Source: Deltaproteobacteria bacterium (GTDB taxonomy: Bacteria > Desulfobacterota > Deferrimicrobia > Deferrimicrobiales > Deferrimicrobiaceae). From it: DNA of 8,466 nt. Numbering within the stretch: the stretch's first letter is position 1; the number at the start of each line of letters is the position of its first letter. The notes below the pieces were generated by a model, which worked only from the letters and a program-made list of their open reading frames with translations, was not told where the DNA came from and ran no database searches. The position numbers were made by a program, and so were the translations under genes. Of the stretch, positions 1 through 4,985 are shown piece after piece. Location of the stretch: assembly GCA_025357175.1 (NCBI GenBank), contig JANXPS010000303.1:1-8466 (forward strand), written 5' to 3'.

Positions 1-496
1 CTCGGGAGGCCAGCGGCAGCGGATCGGCATCGCCCGCGCCGTCGCCCTGTCGCCGAAGCTGGTGGTCGCAGACGAGCCGGTCTCGGCGCTCGACGTGTCC
101 GTGCAGGCCCAGATCCTGAACCTTCTGCGCGACCTGCAGGACGAGGACGGGATCGGCTACCTGTTCGTCTCCCACGACCTGCGGGTGATCCGCCACATGT
201 GCGACGTCGTCGCCGTGATGTACCTCGGGGTGATCGTCGAGCTGGCGACGGCCGCCGACCTTTTTCGCGAACCGCTGCACCCGTACACCCGAAGCCTGCT
301 GTCGGCGGTCCCGATGGCCGGGGGAGGCCGGCGGGAACAGATCGTGCTGACGGGCGAGATCCCGAGCCCGATCCACATTCCGCCGGGCTGCCGCTTCCAC
401 ACCCGTTGCTTCATGGCGAAGCCGTCGTGCAAAGAGGCCGTGCCCGCGTTCGACGACCGCGGGGGCGGCCGCTTCGTCGCCTGTCCCTGGGTCTAG
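1..496 (+). CDS. Peptide (Opp/Dpp-type) ABC transporter ATP-binding protein, 3' part
   Basis: Only the last 164 codons are present; the reading frame enters at base 2 and the start lies upstream of the window. The visible part begins in the ABC signature (SGGQRQR), followed by Walker B ending in ADEP, the D-loop SALD and the H-loop SHD, so the Walker A half is missing. After the nucleotide-binding core comes the HPYTRSLL motif and a cysteine-bearing tail (GCRFHTRC, then single Cys residues and ACPW) that is typical of the oligopeptide/dipeptide OppD/OppF/DppD/DppF C-terminal domain; in some members these cysteines bind an iron-sulfur cluster. The protein would hydrolyse ATP on the cytoplasmic face to power peptide or related solute import. 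The wording of the core (YLFVSHDL, VMYLGVIVEL) is closer to the OppF/DppF than the OppD type. The substrate cannot be told. It converges on the thiamine operon and is probably unrelated to it. Confidence 0.93.
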   Translation, partial: SGGQRQRIGIARAVALSPKLVVADEPVSALDVSVQAQILNLLRDLQDEDGIGYLFVSHDLRVIRHMCDVVAVMYLGVIVELATAADLFREPLHPYTRSLLSAVPMAGGGRREQIVLTGEIPSPIHIPPGCRFHTRCFMAKPSCKEAVPAFDDRGGGRFVACPWV

Positions 497-507
497 CCCA
501 GGGACAG
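481..507. terminator. Perfect 11-bp inverted repeat at the convergent gene ends
   Basis: CTGTCCCTGGG (481-491) and CCCAGGGACAG (497-507) are perfect reverse complements around a 5-base loop, TCTAG. The loop contains the TAG stop of the ABC ATPase, so the left arm is coding. The hairpin sits between two converging genes and would form in transcripts from either strand, so a bidirectional terminator or 3'-end stabiliser is likely. No T-tract follows it on either strand, so it is not a textbook intrinsic terminator. Confidence 0.6.
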
Positions 508-520
508 GCGGATCTTCCGC
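508..520. repeat. Small inverted repeat next to the convergent hairpin
   Basis: GCGGA (508-512) and TCCGC (516-520) flank a 3-base loop, directly abutting the 11-bp repeat before it and ending one base before the thiE1 stop codon. A third short repeat, AGCGG/CCGCT (525-529 and 534-538), follows inside the last thiE1 codons. The three stems in series may together make a strong 3'-end structure. Chance is possible for the shorter two in such GC-rich DNA. Confidence 0.35.
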
Positions 521-521
521 G

Positions 522-1154
522 TCAAGCGGGAACCCGCTCCCTTCGCCAGATGGCTTGCAGCTCGCGAATCGCGTTTTCCGGGTCCGGCCGCCCGTTGACC
601 GCCCGCACCACACAGAAATTTCGCGCGCCTCTCCGAAGGATTTCCGCGAGATTCCCCGACCGGATGCCGCCGATGACAACCGCCGGAACCGTCGATGCGG
701 CGACGATCGCAGCCATCCGGTCGACACCGATGGCCGGGTCGGCGACCGCCTTGGTGGGGGTGGGAAAGACGGGCCCGACGCCGATATAGGCCGGATCCAG
801 CTTTGCCGCCTGGCGGGCCTGATCTTCGTCGTGGGTCGAAAGGCCGAACCGTTTCCCCGGTTCCGGCCAGAGGCGCCGGGCTTCATCCAGGGGCAGGTCT
901 CCCTGCCCGAGATGAACGCCGTCTGCCCCGCTGTCGCGCGCGATCGTCACGTCGTCGTTTACGATGAACAGGGTGTCGCTTCCTCGGGTGATTTCACGGA
1001 TCCGCAGGGCGGTTTCGAGGACGGTTTCCCGGGGCGCCCCCTTCATCCGGAGCTGGAGATAGCGGACGCCGCGGCGGACTGCCGCGGCCGCGCACGTCTC
1101 GTAGCCCGCCACGGGATCGGTCATGACGAGGTAGAGACCGAATCCGTCATCCAT
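522..1154 (-). CDS. thiE: ThiE-like thiamine phosphate synthase, divergent paralogue
   Basis: A 210-residue TIM-barrel protein of normal ThiE length. ThiE couples thiazole phosphate to hydroxymethylpyrimidine diphosphate to give thiamine phosphate. Visible family motifs are QLRMK (34-38), FIVNDD (63-68), DGVHLGQGD (78-86), GLSTH (104-108), GVGPVFPTPTK (125-135) and VIGGI (160-164). Two positions differ from the usual pattern: QLREK is QLRMK, and the serine of the C-terminal phosphate loop (ISA in Bacillus subtilis ThiE) is Arg184 in CVVRAV. The ATG at 1154 is chosen because homology starts there; the frame stays open further upstream but that stretch is antisense-like and lies inside thiH. 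Start and thiH stop overlap as ATGGATGA, so it is last in the thiSGH operon and translationally coupled. A second ThiE is encoded at 4332-4967. A related role, such as the thiazole tautomerase TenI, is possible, but the histidine of the TenI active site is not seen. Confidence 0.85.
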   Translation of the reverse strand: MDDGFGLYLVMTDPVAGYETCAAAAVRRGVRYLQLRMKGAPRETVLETALRIREITRGSDTLFIVNDDVTIARDSGADGVHLGQGDLPLDEARRLWPEPGKRFGLSTHDEDQARQAAKLDPAYIGVGPVFPTPTKAVADPAIGVDRMAAIVAASTVPAVVIGGIRSGNLAEILRRGARNFCVVRAVNGRPDPENAIRELQAIWRRERVPA

Positions 1155-2238
1155 TCCCGGCACCCTGGAAAATCCGGTCCCAGTTCTTGAATATCGGCTC
1201 GAGCCCCCGCTCCCGCAGCATCGCGCAGAATTCCGGTACGCCGCGCTCGTCGCTGACCTGGAACTGTCCCGCGTCATCCGGCTTTTCCCCCGAGTACCCT
1301 CCGACGGTCGTTCGGCTCCCGGCGCTCATTTTCGTGATGCCCAGCCCCGCCATGGCGTCCCGGAACGCGGGCAGCTCCCGCGTCGAGAGCAGCAGCGGAA
1401 CGTCGGGAAGGACGATCCGGAATGCGAAGACGATCCGCGCAAGCATCGCCTTGTCGACCGGGAAAGGCGGCGAGAAGCCGCCGGGTTCCGGCCGGATGCG
1501 CGGGAAGGAGAGCGCGATGCCCGACCGCCAATACCTTTTGCGGAGGTCGCTTGCATGTTGAAAAAGGCGGAGTGCGTCCGGTATCGGATCCGCCAGGCCG
1601 AGCAGCACACCGAGTCCTACCGTTCGCATTTCCGCCGCCATTGCGCGGGCGGGCGCCTCGAGCCGGTCGCGGTAGTCCTTTTTCGGTCCCCAGCGGTGGA
1701 AACGGTCGTACAGCACCGGGTCGTACGTCTCCTGGTAGATGGTCACGCCTGAACAGCCCGCATCCGCCAGCCGCGCGTACTCGGGCGTGGTCATCGGAAA
1801 GGTTTCCACTCCGACGTGGTGGAACCGTTCCGCCGCGAGCAAGACGCCCTTCCGCAGGAAGCCGACGTCCGCGAGCTGCGTGCGTTCGCCGGTCAGCAGC
1901 AGCAGATCCTCGAACCCCAGATCGTTGAGCGCATCCATCTCCCGGACCATGTCGGCCGGCTCCAGGCGGTGGCGCCGCTGGGGCCGGTCGGAGGCGAAGC
2001 CGCAATATTCGCACCCGTTGGAGCAGTGGTTCGCCAGGTATAGCGGGGTGTACAGCGAAACCGTCCGGCCAAAATGGCGCCGGGTCAGCGCGAGGGCGCG
2101 TTGCGCCATCTCCTCGAGGTAAGTGGAAGCCGCCGGGGAAAGCAGCGCCGCGAGAGTCGAGGCGCCGGGATCGTCGCACGCGAGCGCCCGTTCCACGTCC
2201 TCCGCTGTCGACGGCCGTGCGGGCGTCGTTACCGTCAC
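1147..2238 (-). CDS. thiH: 2-iminoacetate synthase ThiH (radical SAM tyrosine lyase)
   Basis: A 363-residue radical SAM enzyme that cleaves tyrosine to dehydroglycine (2-iminoacetate) and p-cresol, feeding the thiazole synthase ThiG. The [4Fe-4S] motif CX3CX2C is Cys72, Cys76 and Cys79 (HCSNGCEYCGF), preceded by SLYTPLYLANH as is usual in ThiH. Further family patterns are LLLTGE, the YQETYD stretch and the SFPRIRP segment; the end CAMLRERGLEPIFKNWD matches the ThiH C-terminus. Length is close to E. coli ThiH (377). The GTG at 2238 is chosen because it overlaps the thiG stop as GTGA, giving coupled translation; no strong Shine-Dalgarno precedes it. The same frame is open to 2586 but those codons lie antisense-like inside thiG and show no homology. 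Using ThiH rather than the glycine oxidase ThiO points to a route that works in low oxygen. Confidence 0.95.
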   Translation of the reverse strand: MTVTTPARPSTAEDVERALACDDPGASTLAALLSPAASTYLEEMAQRALALTRRHFGRTVSLYTPLYLANHCSNGCEYCGFASDRPQRRHRLEPADMVREMDALNDLGFEDLLLLTGERTQLADVGFLRKGVLLAAERFHHVGVETFPMTTPEYARLADAGCSGVTIYQETYDPVLYDRFHRWGPKKDYRDRLEAPARAMAAEMRTVGLGVLLGLADPIPDALRLFQHASDLRKRYWRSGIALSFPRIRPEPGGFSPPFPVDKAMLARIVFAFRIVLPDVPLLLSTRELPAFRDAMAGLGITKMSAGSRTTVGGYSGEKPDDAGQFQVSDERGVPEFCAMLRERGLEPIFKNWDRIFQGAGNG

Positions 2239-3050
2239 GGCGACACCGGCGACAGGAACGCCGTCAGGGGACTGGTCGCCGACGCCATCGCAGCATCCGC
2301 TCCGCGCGGCATGAGACCGGCCAGGAAGGCGTCGCGTCCCGCCGCGACCGCCCGCGCGAAGGCCGCGGCCATGGCGACCGGATCTCCGGCGGCGGCAACC
2401 GCGCTGTTCACGAGCACGGCTTCGCATCCCATCTCGAGCGCGGCGGCCGCCTCGGACGGCGCGCGGATTCCGGCGTCGACGATCACCGGTATCCGCGCGT
2501 CCCGGACGATGATCCGCAGCATGCCCGCGGTGGCCAGCCCGCGTCCGCTGCCGATGGGCGAGCCCAGCGGCATCAGGGAGGCGCAACCGGCGTCTTCCAG
2601 CCGGCGGGCGAGCACCGGATCGGCCGGCATGTAAGGCATCACCGCGAAGCCTTCGGATGCCAGGACCCGCGCGGCCTCGAACGTCTCGATCGGGTCGGGC
2701 ATGAGATGTCGCGGGTCCGGGTGGATCTCGACCTTGACGAACGGACTCCCGGAGAGTTCCCGGCCGAGCCGGGCCGCCCGGATCGCCTCGGCCGCGTTCC
2801 TGGCCCCCGAAGTGTTCGGCATCAGGGTGATCCCGGGCAACTCAAGCAGCGGGCCAAGGAGATCGTCCGTCCCTCCGGACCCGCCTGCGAGACGCCGGAG
2901 CGCCACGGTGACAAGTTGCGCCCCCGAGGTCCGAATGGCGTCCGCCATGGTCTTCGCGTCCCGGAACTTCCCGGTTCCCATCAGGAGCCGCGACGAGAAC
3001 CGGTGCCCGCCCGCGTTCCAGCTATCTTCGACCGTCACTGGAACTTCCAT
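2235..3050 (-). CDS. thiG: Thiazole synthase ThiG
   Basis: A 271-residue TIM-barrel enzyme that condenses 1-deoxyxylulose 5-phosphate, ThiS thiocarboxylate sulfur and dehydroglycine into the thiamine thiazole phosphate. The barrel begins with SSRLLMGTGKF (19-29); MPNTSGA (77-83), VKVEI with the Schiff-base lysine at Lys106, PLGSPIGSGRG (161-171), VDAGIRAPSEA (191-201) and GCEAVLVNSAV (208-218) are all ThiG signatures. NTSG replaces the commoner NTAG. The ATG at 3050 is preceded by a purine run (GAGG followed by more G, nine in all, 3055-3063 on the other strand) that can serve as ribosome-binding site. It lies 21 bases after thiS and overlaps thiH by four bases. The tail after about residue 245 (MPRGADAAMASATSPL) is the usual ThiG end. 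Confidence 0.96.
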   Translation of the reverse strand: MEVPVTVEDSWNAGGHRFSSRLLMGTGKFRDAKTMADAIRTSGAQLVTVALRRLAGGSGGTDDLLGPLLELPGITLMPNTSGARNAAEAIRAARLGRELSGSPFVKVEIHPDPRHLMPDPIETFEAARVLASEGFAVMPYMPADPVLARRLEDAGCASLMPLGSPIGSGRGLATAGMLRIIVRDARIPVIVDAGIRAPSEAAAALEMGCEAVLVNSAVAAAGDPVAMAAAFARAVAAGRDAFLAGLMPRGADAAMASATSPLTAFLSPVSP

Positions 3051-3071
3051 GGGTCCCCCCCCCTCGTTTTT

Positions 3072-3272
3072 TCATCCTCCGGCGACGAACCGGAACAGCT
3101 CGATGCGGTCGCCTTCGCATAGCCGGGACGATGCCCGTGCGGCAGCCGGGACCAGTTCCCCGTTCAGGAGGACGGCAACAGCCGGACCGCTGATCCGCAT
3201 CTTCTCCAGCAACGTCGCCACGGAACCGTCCTGCGCCGCCTCGACCGGCATGTCGTTCACGATCACTTCCAT
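3072..3272 (-). CDS. thiS: Sulfur carrier protein ThiS
   Basis: A 66-residue ubiquitin-fold sulfur carrier. The C-terminal diglycine (FVAGG, then TGA) is the residue pair that ThiF adenylates and that is then converted to a thiocarboxylate, which donates sulfur to the thiazole in ThiG. LLNGELVP (about 43-50) and EGDRIELF (56-63) match the ThiS/MoaD-like fold. The ATG at 3272 is chosen because GGAGG lies five bases upstream; the open frame runs eight codons further but lacks a comparable site. It is the first gene of the thiSGHE operon, directly downstream of the TPP riboswitch terminator. No thiF is in the window, so activation must come from elsewhere. Confidence 0.94.
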   Translation of the reverse strand: MEVIVNDMPVEAAQDGSVATLLEKMRISGPAVAVLLNGELVPAAARASSRLCEGDRIELFRFVAGG

Positions 3273-3294
3273 CGGAGCCTCCCTGCCCGAAAAC

Positions 3295-3330
3295 AAAAAA
3301 ACGCGCCGGGCCGATTGAAGGCCGGGCGCG
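3295..3330 (-). terminator. Intrinsic terminator of the thiS riboswitch expression platform
   Basis: On the minus strand an 11-base arm (3330-3320, CGCGCCCGGCC) pairs with GGCCCGGCGCG (3312-3302) with one C-C mismatch around a 7-base loop, and is followed at once by seven T (3301-3295), then G and four more T. It lies between the TPP aptamer and the thiS start, so it should stop transcription before thiS when thiamine pyrophosphate is bound. Confidence 0.88.
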
Positions 3331-3335
3331 CATCT

Positions 3336-3422
3336 CGTTGGCTCCCTCCGCCGGAATGACCCGGATCAGGTTCAACGGGTATGATCTCAGCCTCCCCCTC
3401 TCGGGTCGGGCACCCCGGCACG
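3336..3422 (-). promoter_or_regulatory. TPP (thiamine pyrophosphate) riboswitch, THI element
   Basis: Read on the minus strand this contains the hallmark THI-box blocks in order: GGGGTGCC, a P3 stem-loop (CCC GAGA GGG), GGCTGAGA, ACCCGTTGAACCTGAT, a CCGG/CCGG P5 helix enclosing GTCATT, and GGAGGGA. The CTGAGA block recognises the pyrimidine and the P4/P5 side the pyrophosphate of TPP. It precedes the thiSGHE operon, with a terminator hairpin between aptamer and thiS. The P1 helix is not a clean match by eye, so the ends given are approximate. Bound TPP would favour termination and lower thiazole synthesis. Confidence 0.95.
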
Positions 3423-3428
3423 GGTGAC

Positions 3429-3457
3429 ATCCTATGTGCGGGAATCGCACCCGTCAA
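3429..3457 (-). promoter_or_regulatory. Sigma70-like promoter for thiSGHE and its riboswitch
   Basis: On the minus strand TTGACG (3457-3452) and TAGGAT (3434-3429) are separated by 17 bases. The start would fall near 3421, at the 5' edge of the TPP aptamer, as expected for a riboswitch-led operon. The spacer holds an inverted repeat, GTGCG-5-CGCAC (3436-3450). Confidence 0.65.
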
Positions 3458-3475
3458 GTTTTATGGGCTGCCGTG

Positions 3476-3481
3476 TACAAT
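3476..3481 (+). promoter_or_regulatory. Possible -10 element for thiM-thiE2
   Basis: TACAAT matches the sigma70 -10 consensus at five of six positions and lies 47 bases before the thiM ATG. No good -35 hexamer is found at 16-18 bases upstream (GTCAAG or similar). This leaves a leader of about 40 bases, too short for a TPP aptamer, so thiM-thiE2 is not riboswitch-controlled from here. Confidence 0.35.
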
Positions 3482-3528
3482 ATTGATTGACCCACGACTT
3501 CCGGTCCTCCGAAAGGGACAGACAATCG

Positions 3529-4335
3529 ATGGCCAAATGGCAGCAGCTTCTCGGCGAGAGCCGCAAGACGATCGGTGACAAACGCCCGCTCGTCCACCAC
3601 ATCACCAATTATGTCGTGATGAACCTGACCGCCAACGTGACGCTCGCGTTGGGCGGGTCGCCGGTCATGGCGCACGACGTGGACGAGGTCGAGGAGATGG
3701 CGTCTTTCGCCTCCTCGCTCGTCCTCAATATCGGGACGCTGTCGCCGCGCTGGATCGAGGCGATGCTTTTGGCGGGAAAGAAGGCGAAGGCGCGGGGGGT
3801 CCCCGTGGTGTTCGATCCGGTCGGGGCGGGTGCGACTTCGCTGCGCACCGAAACGTGCCGGAAGATCCTTTCAGAGGTGCGTCCCGACATCATCCGCGGC
3901 AACCGGGCGGAGATCACGATTCTCGCCGGCGCCGTCGCCCGCATCAGCGGAGTCGACTCGCTCGAGACCGGGGAGGAGCCGCTCGAGCTTTATCGCGCTT
4001 TCGCCCGGGAGTCCGGCGCGGTCGTCTGCGTTTCAGGGCCGTCCGACCGGGTAACCGACGGCGAACGGATGCTGCGCGTGGACAACGGCCACCCGCTCTT
4101 CGGACGCGTTACGGGGATGGGCTGCTCGGCCACGTCGGCCATCGCGGTTTTCGCGGCGGCCGGGTCGCGGCTGCTCGATGCGACGGCGCTCGCCATGGGC
4201 GTCTTCGGTGCCTGCGGAGAGGAAGCGGCCGCCGTTGCGCACGGCCCGGGCACTTTCGTCCCGGCGCTGATCGATGCGCTCCACCGGGTTTCCGGAGGCG
4301 GCACTCCGCCCTCGTTGAGGATCACCGAGGGATGA
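3529..4335 (+). CDS. thiM: Hydroxyethylthiazole kinase ThiM
   Basis: A 268-residue ribokinase-fold enzyme that phosphorylates salvaged 4-methyl-5-(2-hydroxyethyl)thiazole, giving the thiazole phosphate used by ThiE. Visible motifs are VHHITNYVVMNLTANVTLAL (22-41), GGSPVMA (42-48), VLNIGTL (65-71), VPVVFDPVGAGAT (91-103), IIRGNRAEI (121-129) and VTGMGCSATS (194-203). The last is the anion-hole/catalytic region, with Cys199 in place of the usual TGTGC context (Met for Thr). Length fits E. coli ThiM (262). The ATG at 3529 is used because AAAGGGA lies 10 bases upstream; an upstream TTG at 3487 in frame would add 14 residues with no homology. It overlaps thiE2 by ATGA, so the two are translationally coupled. 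Confidence 0.95.
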   Translation: MAKWQQLLGESRKTIGDKRPLVHHITNYVVMNLTANVTLALGGSPVMAHDVDEVEEMASFASSLVLNIGTLSPRWIEAMLLAGKKAKARGVPVVFDPVGAGATSLRTETCRKILSEVRPDIIRGNRAEITILAGAVARISGVDSLETGEEPLELYRAFARESGAVVCVSGPSDRVTDGERMLRVDNGHPLFGRVTGMGCSATSAIAVFAAAGSRLLDATALAMGVFGACGEEAAAVAHGPGTFVPALIDALHRVSGGGTPPSLRITEG

Positions 4336-4967
4336 ACCGGATCGACCCCAGGCTGTACGTGGTGACCGACCGCACTCTTTCGCGCGGCCGGAACCACGGC
4401 GAGGTGGTCCGGCGCGCCATCGCGGGCGGAGCGACGCTGATCCAGTACCGCGAGAAAAACCTTTCCGAGGAGGAGATGGTCGAGGAGGCGTCCCGCATCC
4501 TGCGCACGTGCCGGGCGGGCGGGGTGCCGCTCATCGTCAACGATTCCCTCGAGGTGGCCCGCAAGGCCGGCGCCGACGGGCTCCATCTGGGGCAGGGAGA
4601 CGGCGATCCCCGCCGGGTCCGAGCGGTGATGGGGCGCGGCTTCATCATCGGGGTGTCGGTGCACGATGCCGAAGAGGCAAGGGAGGCGGAGGCGAACGGG
4701 GCGGATTATGTCGCAGCCAACGGGGTTTTCCCCACCGGCAGCAAGAATGACCTCGGTCCCCCACTCGGACTTCAGGGGATTGCGTCGATCGTCGGGGCGA
4801 CGGACTTGCCGGTGGTGGCGATCGGGGGGATCAACGCGGGCAACGCGGCCGACCTGATCCGCGCCGGCGCCGCCGGTCTCGCGGTCATTTCCGCCGTGGT
4901 CTCGGCAGCCGATATCGAGTCGGCGTGCCGGTCGCTGAGGACGGCCATCGTCTCCGGCAGGATTTAG
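4332..4967 (+). CDS. thiE: Thiamine phosphate synthase ThiE, canonical paralogue
   Basis: A 211-residue ThiE that joins hydroxymethylpyrimidine diphosphate and thiazole phosphate into thiamine phosphate. Motifs are LYVVTDR (8-14), IQYREK (37-42), LIVNDS (67-72), GLHLGQGD (83-90), GVSVHD (107-112), FPTGSK (133-138), VVAIGGI (161-167) and LAVISAV (183-189), the last with the phosphate-loop serine Ser187. One departure is ANGVF where most ThiE have GVGPVF, so the Gly-Pro of that loop is missing. The ATG overlaps the thiM stop (ATGA); GAGG at 4317-4320 can act as ribosome-binding site. It shares only moderate identity by eye with the other ThiE in the window, so they are not a recent duplication. 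It forms a two-gene salvage unit with thiM and converges with the pilB-like gene, 18 bases away. Confidence 0.93.
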   Translation: MNRIDPRLYVVTDRTLSRGRNHGEVVRRAIAGGATLIQYREKNLSEEEMVEEASRILRTCRAGGVPLIVNDSLEVARKAGADGLHLGQGDGDPRRVRAVMGRGFIIGVSVHDAEEAREAEANGADYVAANGVFPTGSKNDLGPPLGLQGIASIVGATDLPVVAIGGINAGNAADLIRAGAAGLAVISAVVSAADIESACRSLRTAIVSGRI

Positions 4968-4985
4968 CGGGACAGCCAGCGCCCG

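Noticed and set aside
1098..1154. TenI (thiazole tautomerase) identity for ThiE1
   Set aside because: The TenI active-site histidine in the loop before FET is absent: ThiE1 has GPVFPT there and keeps the TPTK block, so ThiE is the better name, with the alternative role kept as a hypothesis.
1155..1277. N-terminal extension of thiE1 to 1277
   Set aside because: It lies inside the thiH coding sequence and has no ThiE similarity; the ATG at 1154 gives the normal length and a typical coupled overlap.
2239..2586. N-terminal extension of thiH to 2586
   Set aside because: The added codons lie within thiG, are Arg/Gly-rich and low-complexity, and the GTG at 2238 overlapping the thiG stop gives the normal ThiH length.
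3482..3528. A second TPP riboswitch in front of thiM
   Set aside because: The leader is too short and has none of the CTGAGA or CCTGAT blocks; the THI element lies on the other strand only.
4968..4985. Terminator between thiE2 and the pilB-like gene
   Set aside because: The 18-base gap shows only a 4-bp CGGG/CCCG pairing and no T-tract.
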